From Salinibaculum rarum (GTDB lineage Archaea; Halobacteriota; Halobacteria; Halobacteriales; Haloarculaceae), in assembly GCF_030505615.1 (NCBI RefSeq), contig NZ_CP129992.1, forward strand, positions 1,178,001-1,242,000: a DNA stretch of 64,000 nt, read 5' to 3'. The notes below the pieces were generated by a model. That model was not told the DNA's origin, made no database searches, and saw nothing but the letters and a program-made list of their open reading frames with translations. Position numbers and translations under genes: made by a program. Numbering within the stretch: the stretch's first letter is position 1; each line of letters begins with the position of its first letter. This document shows positions 46,732 through 55,162 of the stretch, in pieces.

Positions 46732-47003
46732 CCACTCTCTTGCGACGATAGACCCTCTCACATCTGAGTCAGCATCTACCTAAATATAGCGGCGGTTAGA
46801 GCCTCTCAAACGACCAATTCTAGAAGCTACATCTTTTGCTCGCCTCTGAGTGGCGAATATCGTTCATTGTTGATGAACAATTGTGGGGTACAGTAACACG
46901 GGAGCTATGAAGGACCTCGTTCCGAGAGATGCCGCGAAAATAGCTTCAGCGCCGGTTTTCTGCCAGATTCACCGCCAGCCTGGTCGCGCTTCTCTCGAAG
47001 GCC

Positions 47004-47020
47004 GTTCGAGCTTTTCGGAC
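47004..47020. promoter_or_regulatory. IclR operator-like 17-mer, site 3
   Basis: GTTCGAGCTTTTCGGAC, two mismatches to the core of site 2. It lies 8 bases beyond the iclR stop. Confidence 0.35.
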
Positions 47021-47027
47021 GAGCAGA

Positions 47028-47798
47028 CTATGCGTGCGCCAGGTTGATGGTAATCTCGTTGACTGCGCCCAGCAGGAGCGTCGGCAGTTCGTCTCGAAGC
47101 AGGGACCCATCTAGACGGTTGGCCGGACCGGAGATGCTGATGGCGCCCAGCGCGATGTCGTCTTTGTCGGTTATCGGGGCGCCGATGGCGTGCAACCCCT
47201 CGACGGATTCCTCGAGATTAAACGCGTACCCACGGTCGCGAATCGCTTCGATTTCCTCCCAGAGCTCGTCGACGGTCGTGATAGTGTGCGGTGTCCGGGC
47301 CGGCAGCCCGTACGCATCGACGATTTCCTCGATTCGTTCGTCGGGCAGGTGAGCCAGTATCGCCTTTCCGGCTGCGTGCTGGTGGAGGTAGTTCCGGTGC
47401 CCGACCCGGGCGTAGGTCCGCACCGAGTGTTTCCCCTGCGCGCCGTAGATGTGGACGCTCCGGCCGTGTTCCTCGACCGTACACCAGATTTTCTCCTCGG
47501 TTTCGTCTGCGAGCTCGTCGACTTTCGGCTTTGCTTCCTGGTACAGCGTGTACTTGTCGCGAGCAATCGAGCCGTAATCCAGGAACCTGATGCCAAGCCG
47601 GTACTCGCCGTCGCTCTCGATGAGGAAACTGTTGGCTTCGAGTGTCTTGAGGTGTCTGTGTACCGTACTCTTTGCACACCCGAGATAGTCGGTGATCTCG
47701 GGGACCGTCGCCGACCCGTTCTCCTTGAGGAATTCGATAATCTCGATGGCCCGCTCGACCGTCTCGACCGGTCTGCCGGAGTCGGCTGGAACTGTCAT
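47028..47798 (-). CDS. IclR-family transcriptional regulator
   Basis: The 256-residue product has an N-terminal winged helix (VETVERAIEIIEFLKENG, then GCAKSTVHRHLKTLEANSF) and an IclR effector domain with ARVGHRNYLHQHAAGKAIL and LEESVEGLHAIGAPI. IclR proteins bind small aromatic or organic acids and control catabolic genes. It is divergent from the EthD/ThDP genes, with a perfect 17-bp palindrome (47835-47851) between them. The ATG at 47798 is used although the frame stays open upstream across that region. A TTTGTAAAG element about 25 bases before it suggests a leaderless transcript. Confidence 0.92.
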   Translation of the reverse strand: MTVPADSGRPVETVERAIEIIEFLKENGSATVPEITDYLGCAKSTVHRHLKTLEANSFLIESDGEYRLGIRFLDYGSIARDKYTLYQEAKPKVDELADETEEKIWCTVEEHGRSVHIYGAQGKHSVRTYARVGHRNYLHQHAAGKAILAHLPDERIEEIVDAYGLPARTPHTITTVDELWEEIEAIRDRGYAFNLEESVEGLHAIGAPITDKDDIALGAISISGPANRLDGSLLRDELPTLLLGAVNEITINLAHA

Positions 47799-47834
47799 AC
47801 CTCTACGAAGGGCCGAACTCTTTACAAAACTTGT

Positions 47835-47851
47835 GTTCGAATAGCTCGAAC
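47835..47851. promoter_or_regulatory. IclR operator-like 17-mer, site 4
   Basis: GTTCGAATAGCTCGAAC, a perfect palindrome in the space between the iclR start (47798) and the EthD gene (47955). It is well placed to control both. Confidence 0.6.
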
Positions 47852-47954
47852 GGCCTTCGGATGGGTTCTGGACGTATTGGCACCAAACCGCCCTCTCAGT
47901 TGAAAATCGGCTAACCGTTAAACAAAAGACCCGGCGATGAGACGGTATATGTGT

Positions 47955-48281
47955 ATGCCAAAGATAGTCGACCTGCTCGTCCGCAAGGACGGATACAGTC
48001 ACGAGGAGTTCGCCGAGCGGTGGCAAGGCGACCACGCAGACATCGCGAAGGACCTGCCCGGACTCAAACGATACGTCACGTCGGTGCCGACACGGCCCGA
48101 AGACGCCGAGTACGACGGCGTACTCGAACTGTACTTCGAGGACATGGCCTCCCTTGGTGAGGCGTTCGACTCCGACATCGCCGCCGAGGTACAGGCCGAC
48201 GCCGCGGAGTTCATCGACCTCGAGGCCGGACCCCGCCTCATCGTCGAAGAGACAGTCCAGCTGGACGAGATGCATGACTGA
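47955..48281 (+). CDS. EthD-domain protein
   Basis: The 108-residue product has the EthD/dimeric alpha-beta barrel pattern: KIVDLLVRKDGYSHEEFAERW, DHADIAKDLPGLKRY and DGVLELYFEDMASL. These small proteins accompany degradative enzymes and some bind or remove reactive intermediates; function here is unknown. Its end overlaps the ThDP enzyme gene by 8 bases, so both are expressed together. Earlier ATGs (47937, 47949) are in frame; 47955 gives the usual MPKI start. It is related to the two-domain EthD protein at 60584. Confidence 0.82.
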   Translation: MPKIVDLLVRKDGYSHEEFAERWQGDHADIAKDLPGLKRYVTSVPTRPEDAEYDGVLELYFEDMASLGEAFDSDIAAEVQADAAEFIDLEAGPRLIVEETVQLDEMHD

Positions 48282-49977
48282 AGTCGGAGAACGGCTCGTC
48301 GCGGAACTCGACGAGCAAGACGTCGAGTACGTCTTCGGGTACCCCGGTGGTCGCGTCATCGAGATTCTCGACCACGTCCCTGACTTCGACGTGGAGATGG
48401 TTCGCCCGCGCGACGAGCGCGAAGCCAGCGTCATGGCCGAGATGCACGGTCGCCTCACCGGCAACCCCGGCGTCCTCGCCGGGCAGGGCCCCTGGATTGG
48501 CAGCCTCGGTGCTATCGGTCAGATGGAGGGCAAGCTCGCCTCCTCGCCGATGGTCGTCATCACCGAAGCCAGCGAGCGCGGCGACTACTCCACGCTCGCG
48601 CCCTACCAGCAGGCCCGCGGTGATTACGGTGGGCTCGACCTGCCCTCGGCGCTCGATGCCTACACGAAGGAAAACTGGTTCCCCCGGTCGCCGACCGAAA
48701 CCGTCCGCAGTCTCCAGCTCGCGTTCAAACACGCGACGGCCGGCCGACCCGGCCCCACGGCAATCATCCTCGACGGCGACGCCGTCACCGAGGAGATGCC
48801 CGAAGACCCGGTCCCGCCGGTCTGGGACGGCCACGACCAGGTGCAAAACTGGGAGTCGCGACCCGACGCCGACGACGTACAGACGGCAATCGACGCCCTG
48901 AGTGAGGCCGACCGGCCGGTCATAGTCTCCGGGAACGGCGTCCACGCCGCCGACGCGTACGACGAACTCCAGACGGTCGCCGAGGCGACCGACGCCGTCG
49001 TCACGACGTCCTATCTGGGCAAGTCGACGTTCCCCGAGACCCACGACCTCGCGGCGGGCGTCATCGGCTCTTTCGGCCACGAAGGCGCCAATCAGGTCGT
49101 CAGCGAGGCCGACGTGCTCCTCGTCGTTGGCTGTCGGATGAACCCGATGGACACCAACTGGCAGTCACCGGACTTCATCCGGCCCGACGAGCAGACCATC
49201 ATCCACGCCGACATCGACACGCGCAACGCCGGCTGGGTCTACCCCGCAGACGTCGCGCTCATCGGCGACGCCGCACAGAGCCTCGACGACTTGGCCGCCG
49301 AACTGCCAGACAGCGCCGGCAACGACTGGGCGCGCGACCGCGCGGCTGAGGCCCAGGAATCGTTCTCTGCCCCCAAATGCGACTCCGATGCCTCGCCCAT
49401 CAAGCCCCAGCGTGCGGTCAAGGAAATCGAGGCCGTCGTCGACGAGGACACCATCGTCACTGCCGACTCCGGGAACAACCGCTTCTGGTTGCTCAACTAC
49501 CTGCAGGCACCCGACACGGGGACCTACTACGGGAGCGGCGGCGTCGGCGCGATGGGCTGGGCGACACCCGCGGCGGTGTCGGCCGCCATCACGACCGACA
49601 AGGACGTCATCGGCGTCGCTGGCGACGGCGGCTTCACGATGACGATGACCAGCGTCGAGACGGCCGTCGAACACGGCGTCGCCCCCACCTTTGTCGTGCT
49701 TAACGACACCAGCCTGGGCATGGTCCGCCAGATGCAACACGACGAGGGCGACATCGCCGGCGTCGAGTTCCACGACACTGACTTCGTCAAGGCCGCCGAA
49801 GCGTTCGGTGCCGAGGCGACGCGGGCGACGACGCCCGACGAACTCGCTGATGCGCTCGCGGAGGGGACCAGCGCCGACGTCCCCTTCGTCATCGACGCTC
49901 GCATCGACCGCGACGAAGAGATGGTCGAGACGCTGCAGTCGTCGTTCTACAAAGAAGTCGGCGGCCTCCACGAGTAA
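48274..49977 (+). CDS. Thiamine-diphosphate-dependent enzyme (acetolactate synthase/decarboxylase type)
   Basis: The 567-residue protein has the three-domain ThDP plan: Pyr domain with the catalytic Glu in RDEREASVMAEMHGR (about residue 50), a central domain, and a PP domain with the metal motif GVAGDGGFTMT ending LND near residues 450-478. The family includes acetolactate synthase, benzoylformate decarboxylase and oxalyl-CoA decarboxylase. The central FAD-type sequence is not obvious and no regulatory subunit gene is near, so a catabolic decarboxylase or carboligase is more likely than branched amino acid synthesis. It is overlapped by the EthD gene and stands across from the IclR gene. Confidence 0.85.
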   Translation: MTEVGERLVAELDEQDVEYVFGYPGGRVIEILDHVPDFDVEMVRPRDEREASVMAEMHGRLTGNPGVLAGQGPWIGSLGAIGQMEGKLASSPMVVITEASERGDYSTLAPYQQARGDYGGLDLPSALDAYTKENWFPRSPTETVRSLQLAFKHATAGRPGPTAIILDGDAVTEEMPEDPVPPVWDGHDQVQNWESRPDADDVQTAIDALSEADRPVIVSGNGVHAADAYDELQTVAEATDAVVTTSYLGKSTFPETHDLAAGVIGSFGHEGANQVVSEADVLLVVGCRMNPMDTNWQSPDFIRPDEQTIIHADIDTRNAGWVYPADVALIGDAAQSLDDLAAELPDSAGNDWARDRAAEAQESFSAPKCDSDASPIKPQRAVKEIEAVVDEDTIVTADSGNNRFWLLNYLQAPDTGTYYGSGGVGAMGWATPAAVSAAITTDKDVIGVAGDGGFTMTMTSVETAVEHGVAPTFVVLNDTSLGMVRQMQHDEGDIAGVEFHDTDFVKAAEAFGAEATRATTPDELADALAEGTSADVPFVIDARIDRDEEMVETLQSSFYKEVGGLHE

Positions 49978-49990
49978 GGCCGTCTGGCGG

Positions 49991-50386
49991 TCACTTCTCG
50001 ACTGGCACTTCGACTTCGAGTTCGACGAGAAATTCTTCCTGTGCGAGTTTGTGTGGTCCGAGAATCGTCAGACAGGGGTAGGGCTGGTCTGCGTAGACCT
50101 CGTTCCAGACTTCGAAAAACCCTTCCCGGTGGGCGGGCGGGTCGACGATGTGTGCCGTCACTTTCCGCACGTCGTCGAGTGTTCTGTCGACGTCCGCCAG
50201 TAGTGTTTCGACGTTCTCGAAGGCTTTGCGCGTCTGTGACTGGATGTCCTCACCGACGACCTCGAAGTGTTCGTCCCAGCCGACCTGGCCGGACATGTAC
50301 AGCGTTCCGTCCTCGACGATACCGTGGCTGTAGCCGATACCCTGTGCGTCGACCAGGCCGTCTGGCTGGATAACTTCCCGTGACAT
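49991..50386 (-). CDS. RidA/YjgF family protein
   Basis: The 131-residue trimeric RidA-type fold has YSHGIVEDGTLYMSGQVGWD at the N-terminal half, QTRKAFENVETLLADVDRTLDDV and the C-terminal PYPCLTILGPHKLAQEEFLVELEVEV. RidA hydrolyses reactive enamines/imines, and catabolic paralogues act as deaminases. The usual catalytic Arg near the end of the family motif (P-x-R) is not seen; the position reads ILGPHKL. Its start is divergent from the SDR gene, and it is convergent with the ThDP gene. Confidence 0.86.
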   Translation of the reverse strand: MSREVIQPDGLVDAQGIGYSHGIVEDGTLYMSGQVGWDEHFEVVGEDIQSQTRKAFENVETLLADVDRTLDDVRKVTAHIVDPPAHREGFFEVWNEVYADQPYPCLTILGPHKLAQEEFLVELEVEVPVEK

Positions 50387-50494
50387 AGACCGACACTCGT
50401 CACACCAGCAAAAGTAGCTGGCGGTGGTGGCGACGCCGCGAGCGAGGTAATAACAAACTTTTTCATTTTGCTCCGTGTCGGTCTTGCTACAACG

Positions 50495-51457
50495 ATGGCA
50501 GACAATACAGTACTCGTTACTGGCGGAACCGGCTTCCTCGGCTCGTATGTCGTCGAGGACCTCGTGAACGACGGCCACGACGTGGTGGCCTACGACCTCT
50601 CGACTGACGACCACATCCTCTCGAAGCTCGGTGTCGCCGAGGACGTGACGATTCGCCGCGGCGACGTCTCCGAGGCGACGGACGTGATTCGTGCCGTCAA
50701 GGAGACGGATACGACCCACATCATCCACCTCGCGGCGCTGCTGACCAACACCGCACGCGACAACCCGCGCGCCGCACTGGACGTCAACATCCAGGGGACC
50801 AACGCTATCTTCGAGGCCGCCCGCACCCTCGACGACCAGGTCGAACGCGTCGCCTGGGCGTCCAGTGCCGCGGTGTACGCCCCGCCGCACAACTACGACG
50901 CCGAGTACGTCGACGAGGACGAACTCGTCTACCCCGACACGCTCTACGGCGCGACCAAGGAGTACAACGAACACCAGGCTCGCGTCTACCACGAGGACTA
51001 CGACCTCGACCACGTCGCCCTGCGTCCGACGGTCGCGTACGGCCCCTACCGCGAGACCGGTGGGTCGGCTTTCCTCGCGAACATCATCGAGAAACCGGCG
51101 CTGGGCGAGTCCTTTTCCGTCGAATACGGCGACCAGGTCATCGACTGGCAACACGCCCGCGACATCGCCCAGGCGTTCCGCAAGGCGACGTTCGTCGACG
51201 AGTCTGCCCTCAGCCAGCGCGTCTACAACGTCCGCGGTGTCCTCGCGACGATTCGGGAAGCCGCCGACACCGTTCGGGACATCGTCCCCGATGCAGACCT
51301 CGACGTTTCCGACGAGGGCGAACTCCCCTGGACCCAGAACCTCAACATGACCGCTGCACAGGAGGACTTCGGCTACGAAGTCGAGTACGGCCTCGAAGAG
51401 GGCTTCCGCTCGTACATCAACACGCTCCGCGAGGAGAACGGACTGGACCCGGTCTAG
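50495..51457 (+). CDS. NAD-dependent epimerase/dehydratase (extended SDR)
   Basis: The 320-residue product has VLVTGGTGFLGSYVVEDL at the N terminus (NAD site), the Ser in WASSAAVYAPP and the catalytic Tyr-x3-Lys in LYGATKEYNEHQ. It is an extended SDR that oxidises or epimerises a hydroxyl group, as in UDP-sugar epimerases or threonine dehydrogenase-like enzymes; the substrate is unknown. Context with RidA, VOC and M24 genes suggests catabolism of a small molecule and not sugar nucleotides. An in-frame ATG at 50468 adds nine residues; 50495 (MADNTVLVTGG) is typical. Confidence 0.87.
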   Translation: MADNTVLVTGGTGFLGSYVVEDLVNDGHDVVAYDLSTDDHILSKLGVAEDVTIRRGDVSEATDVIRAVKETDTTHIIHLAALLTNTARDNPRAALDVNIQGTNAIFEAARTLDDQVERVAWASSAAVYAPPHNYDAEYVDEDELVYPDTLYGATKEYNEHQARVYHEDYDLDHVALRPTVAYGPYRETGGSAFLANIIEKPALGESFSVEYGDQVIDWQHARDIAQAFRKATFVDESALSQRVYNVRGVLATIREAADTVRDIVPDADLDVSDEGELPWTQNLNMTAAQEDFGYEVEYGLEEGFRSYINTLREENGLDPV

Positions 51458-51461
51458 CCGG

Positions 51462-51935
51462 TCACTGTTCTGTCAGCCGCTCGCCGTCGACGTACAGCGA
51501 ATCGGCCGGTGGCCGCCCCTCGTCGTAGCTGTCGTGGTACTCGAACAGCTGAAAGAGCGCGCCGGTCGGGTTCGACGGCGGGACGAACGCTTCCGTCCAG
51601 TCGTCGTACTCACGATACTCGACTGCGTCCAGCCCCGATTCTTCGATGGCCGCGATGACGGCGTCGATGTCGGCCACCTCCAGCGTGACGTGGTGCAGTC
51701 CCGGCCCGTTCTCGGCCAGATACTCGGTCAGGAAGGTGTCCTCGGCTTCGGGTGCGATGAGTTCCAGCCGCGAGGCCTGCCGACCGAAGTCGTACTGTGC
51801 CCACCGGAATCGTCCCTCGACGGACTCCTCGATGAGCTTTCGACAGCCAAGCGCAAACAGCACGGATTCGGCGGACTCGATGGACTCGACAGCGATGCCG
51901 GTGTGGTCGACGCGGATGGGTACCTCGTGGGACAT
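51462..51935 (-). CDS. VOC-superfamily protein (methylmalonyl-CoA epimerase-like)
   Basis: The 157-residue product has two beta-alpha-beta-beta-beta units of the vicinal oxygen chelate fold: VDHTGIAVESIESAE with the first metal His, RLELIAPE with Glu, GLHHVTLEVADID with His, and LFQLFEYHD with the final Glu. The ligand pattern His/Glu/His/Glu fits the epimerase/glyoxalase/dioxygenase group. In this context it may epimerise or isomerise a CoA ester or a hydroxy acid. It is convergent with the SDR gene and divergent from the M24 gene. Confidence 0.85.
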   Translation of the reverse strand: MSHEVPIRVDHTGIAVESIESAESVLFALGCRKLIEESVEGRFRWAQYDFGRQASRLELIAPEAEDTFLTEYLAENGPGLHHVTLEVADIDAVIAAIEESGLDAVEYREYDDWTEAFVPPSNPTGALFQLFEYHDSYDEGRPPADSLYVDGERLTEQ

Positions 51936-52017
51936 AGTGCCACGTCCACCCGGCGGGCAGTTATAGCTCCCGGCGCGGGAATCCTGAGTTTGATTAGGCC
52001 CCTCTGTGTACAGTGGG

Positions 52018-53289
52018 ATGATGTACGAGCGAGACTTCATGGAAGGGACGCGTGGCACCATGGCCGTCGACTGGGAGGAGCGAATCGACGTCCAGCGGAT
52101 GCGACGCGAGCGAAAAGAGCGAGCCCTCGAACGCCTGCAAGACTCCGAACTCGGGTCGATGCTGCTCATCAACGACCCGAACGTCCGCTACGTGACCGGG
52201 CTGGCGATGACCGGCGGCAGCGGTGCCGACCACTACACACTGCTGACCGAAGACGGCGACGTCGTCCACTGGGACACCGCCGACCACGCTTCGAACCAGC
52301 GGTTCAACTGCCCGTGGCTGGACGACATCCGGTATGCCTGCCCCGGCCTCGGAAACGTCCCGCGAGCGTCTGGCCGCCCGTCCGCGCGCGACTGGCTCAA
52401 GGACAAGATGGCCGAGACGGTGTACACGGCGATGGAGGAGTACGGCGTCGACCGGGAGCCGATGGGTATCGACATCGGCAACGGCGCGCTCGTCGAGAAG
52501 TTCGAGGACCGCGGCGTCGACGTCGACACCAGCGCGGCGACGGACATCATGCTCGACGCCCGGAAGACCAAGACCCGGGACGAAATCGAGTGTCTGCGCC
52601 AGGTCGCGGCCATCTGTGAGGCCGGCTTCCAGAAGATTACCGAGAGCGCGAAACCCGGCAAGCGCGAGTCGGAAGTCTGGGGCGACGCGGTCGGCGAACT
52701 CTGGGGCCACGGCGCGATGGCCCAGGGCGGCTACGTCACCTCCGGCCCGAACACCTGGCCGAAACACCAGGCCAACACCACCGACCGGATGATTCGGCCC
52801 AACGACCTCGTGTACGCCGACTTCTACAACATCGGTTATCTGGGCTATCGCTCCTGTTACTACCGGACGTTCAGCATGGGCGAACCGACCCAGGCCCAGA
52901 AGGACGCCTACGAGAAGGCGCGTGACGACCTCTACAACGTGCTCGAACGCATCGAGCCGGGTGCGACGACCGACGAGATTTGCAAGGGCTTCCCGGACGA
53001 AGAGGGCGAGCACATGGACTGGTACGACGCCGACGACTTCTGGCAGATGACCACCAACCACTGGGCCCACGGCCTCGGACTCCAGCTCTACGAGGTGCCG
53101 CTCATCTGGCGTGGCCTCTCGCCGGACCACCCAATCGAAATCGAGGAGGGCATGACGATGGCCGTCGAGACGATGCAACCCGCCGAGCGGCAGGGCGTCC
53201 GCGTCGAGGAGATGGTCGTCGTCCGCGAGAACGGCGTCGAGATTCTCAGCGAGTGGCCCGTCGAGGAGATTACCCGAATCGACTACTAG
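52018..53289 (+). CDS. M24-family (creatinase/Xaa-Pro peptidase-like) hydrolase with altered metal site
   Basis: The 423-residue pita-bread-fold protein has a creatinase N domain (about 1-180) and a catalytic domain with YADFYNIGYL, YYRTFSMG, NHWAHGLGLQLYE, EEGMTMAVETMQ and VRVEEMVVV. Metal-dependent M24 peptidases have Asp-x10-Asp; here the second Asp position (before x-x-Arg-Thr-Phe) is Cys, while the first Asp, the His and both Glu remain. The enzyme may thus work without a dinuclear metal, as creatinase does, or bind one metal as DMSP lyase DddP does. The N terminus offers two adjacent ATGs (52018 and 52021). It is convergent with the thioesterase gene; the ends overlap by 4 bases. Confidence 0.84.
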   Translation: MMYERDFMEGTRGTMAVDWEERIDVQRMRRERKERALERLQDSELGSMLLINDPNVRYVTGLAMTGGSGADHYTLLTEDGDVVHWDTADHASNQRFNCPWLDDIRYACPGLGNVPRASGRPSARDWLKDKMAETVYTAMEEYGVDREPMGIDIGNGALVEKFEDRGVDVDTSAATDIMLDARKTKTRDEIECLRQVAAICEAGFQKITESAKPGKRESEVWGDAVGELWGHGAMAQGGYVTSGPNTWPKHQANTTDRMIRPNDLVYADFYNIGYLGYRSCYYRTFSMGEPTQAQKDAYEKARDDLYNVLERIEPGATTDEICKGFPDEEGEHMDWYDADDFWQMTTNHWAHGLGLQLYEVPLIWRGLSPDHPIEIEEGMTMAVETMQPAERQGVRVEEMVVVRENGVEILSEWPVEEITRIDY

Positions 53290-53729
53290 CGACGACTCGA
53301 TTCGGTTCCGACCACGTCGACGGACTTTTCGAAGTCGTCGATTTTGTCGCGCCACGCTGTCGGAATCGACCGCGGCGCGTCGTCCTCGTCTAGTAGGACC
53401 TGGACGACTTCACCGGTGGCAGCAGTCGCGTCGTCGACGACAACTTCGAACTCCATCGTGAGACTCGTCTCGCCGACGCGGGCGACGCGATACCGGACAG
53501 TAAGTGCTGAATCGAGCGTCACGGGGGCGTGGTAGTCGATTTCTTGGTGGACGATAGCGCCGTTCGTCTCCGGCAACGATACGTCGAGAACGTCCCGGAA
53601 GTACCGTACTCGCCCTTCCTCGGCGTAGGTCAGAAAGACGGCGTTGTGGACCTGCCCCATGCTGTCGATGTCGCGAAAGCGAACGGTGATGTCGGTTTCG
53701 TAGGCGTAGCGCTCGTCGTTCGTCGGCAT
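53286..53729 (-). CDS. Hotdog acyl-CoA thioesterase (FadM/YbgC type)
   Basis: The 147-residue product has VRFRDIDSMGQVHNAVFLTYAEEGR broken here over residues 15-40; Asp of RDID and the following His-Asn are the 4-hydroxybenzoyl-CoA thioesterase-like active site. ALTVRYRVARVGETSLTMEFEV forms the core strand. It releases free acids from CoA esters. It lies convergent with the M24 gene and 40 bases upstream of the MFS gene stop on the same strand. Confidence 0.86.
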   Translation of the reverse strand: MPTNDERYAYETDITVRFRDIDSMGQVHNAVFLTYAEEGRVRYFRDVLDVSLPETNGAIVHQEIDYHAPVTLDSALTVRYRVARVGETSLTMEFEVVVDDATAATGEVVQVLLDEDDAPRSIPTAWRDKIDDFEKSVDVVGTESSRR

Positions 53730-53769
53730 GAGTGTGGGTGTGAGAGTGCGTATTTATCGGTGGTGGTTC

Positions 53770-55047
53770 TCACCGTGCTCGCCAGTGGAGCCACGACGCA
53801 CACACGAGTGCGACGAGGCCGCTCGCGGCGGCGACGCCGAAGGCGACCCGGTAGCCAAAGAGCGTGTACACGCGACTGCCGCTGACAGTCTCACCGGTCC
53901 AGAACACGTCGAGCACCCAGCCCAGAACGCCGGGGAGCACTGCGGCACCGAGAAAGCCCATCCCGTTTATCGTCCCGGTCGCGGTGCCCGACCGCTCTGC
54001 GGTGTGACGTTCCTTGATGACGGTATAGGAGAGGGTGAACCCGCCCAGAAGGAACATGACGACGAAAAAGACCACACCCACGTACCACAGCGGCGGCGTC
54101 CCGAGGACGACGATACTCGCGTACGCGAGAAAGTAGGCTCCAGCAGCGGTGAGGATGATACTAGTCCGTTTGTTGAGGCGGTCCGAGAGCCACCCCAGAA
54201 TCGGCGGCCCGACGACGAGGCCGGCGTTACCCACGAGCGTGTACAGCGAGGCCGTCTGGACCGACACGTCGTAGGCTTGCACGATATAGGGGATACCCCA
54301 CAGTCCCATGACGGTGAAGTTCATCCCCGTCGCGAAAAACAACATCACGCCCATAATCCACGTATCCCGCCTGCGGAATATCGTCCTGACACCGGTCAGC
54401 ACCTCCGAAAGTGTCTGCTCTGCGGCTTCCGGGGTCCCCTCGAGCGCCGAGAGGCCCGCGGCTGCCGGTGTGTCGCGAACGAAGACCAACACCCCCGCTG
54501 TGATGACGAATCCGGCCAGTCCGATTCCCAACAGTCCGTCCCGCCAGCCGACCGCTCCGACGAGGATGGCAAGCGGCGTCGCCGCGAGCAGTCCGCCGAC
54601 GGCCGACGCCGAGAGGGTCAGTCCCGTCACGGTCGCGAACTCGTCGGCTCGGTACCAGTTCGCACAGTACCGGAGCGTGGCGATGTAGATGACGCCGCCA
54701 CCGAGGCCGATGAGCAACCGGGAGAGAAACCCGGTGATGTACGACCCGCTGAACGAAAACCAGACGACGCCCAGCCCCATCACTGCGGACCCGACCGTCG
54801 CCACGCGGCGGGTTCCCATCCGGTCGGCGAGGATACCCGCAAACAGTTGCATCGGTGCGTAGATGTAGAAAAACGCCGAGTGAAGCAATCCAAGTTCCGC
54901 GCCGGTGGTGTCGAACGCTCGACTGAGCGTGTCCGCGAGTACCGCCGTCGAGACGCGGTGGAAGTTCACGATGACGAACGCGCTGGCGAGTGCTGCCCAC
55001 CCGACCCACCGGCGTTTGGTCGGGTCGGTCCAGAAGCTCCGAACCAT
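53770..55047 (-). CDS. MFS transporter of the second catabolic island
   Basis: The 425-residue product has 12 helices and motif A forms AGILADRMGTRR (after helix 2) and GWLSDRLNKR (second half). The family resembles anion/organic acid uptake carriers. Divergent from the luciferase-like monooxygenase gene and in a catabolic island, it probably imports the unknown substrate. The ATG at 55047 is used; the open frame upstream is not protein-like. AAATTTATATCGG (minus strand, near 55073-55085) gives a TATA box about 30 bases before it. Confidence 0.87.
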   Translation of the reverse strand: MVRSFWTDPTKRRWVGWAALASAFVIVNFHRVSTAVLADTLSRAFDTTGAELGLLHSAFFYIYAPMQLFAGILADRMGTRRVATVGSAVMGLGVVWFSFSGSYITGFLSRLLIGLGGGVIYIATLRYCANWYRADEFATVTGLTLSASAVGGLLAATPLAILVGAVGWRDGLLGIGLAGFVITAGVLVFVRDTPAAAGLSALEGTPEAAEQTLSEVLTGVRTIFRRRDTWIMGVMLFFATGMNFTVMGLWGIPYIVQAYDVSVQTASLYTLVGNAGLVVGPPILGWLSDRLNKRTSIILTAAGAYFLAYASIVVLGTPPLWYVGVVFFVVMFLLGGFTLSYTVIKERHTAERSGTATGTINGMGFLGAAVLPGVLGWVLDVFWTGETVSGSRVYTLFGYRVAFGVAAASGLVALVCASWLHWRAR

Positions 55048-55162
55048 TGTGTTACCTGTCGTAATTACCCCATCCGATATAAATTTCGGGAATCTGGCAG
55101 GCCAGTCGACCCGGAGCTGTCGGGTCACTATCGTTAAGTCGGTCGCTGCGTAACGGTGGCGT

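Larger units (their letters stand above)
46157..47027. other. Long gene-free interval with hairpins and operator-like repeats
   Basis: These 871 bases lie between paaF and the convergent IclR gene and hold no convincing open frame. The region has three hairpins at 46281-46346, three operator-like 17-mers (listed separately), a tandem repeat of GGACTGTCAC (46578-46597) and an inverted repeat ATTGTT/AACAAT (46866-46881). Base composition is more AT-rich than the genes around it. It may contain a non-coding RNA or remains of a mobile element. Confidence 0.55.

Noticed and set aside
46908..47047. Short plus-strand frame MKDLVPRD... of 46 codons
   Set aside because: It overlaps the end of iclR and has no recognisable features.
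48154..48273. Forty-codon N-terminal extension of the ThDP enzyme
   Set aside because: It lies inside the EthD gene in another frame and is not similar to ThDP enzymes; the ATG at 48274 gives the normal start.
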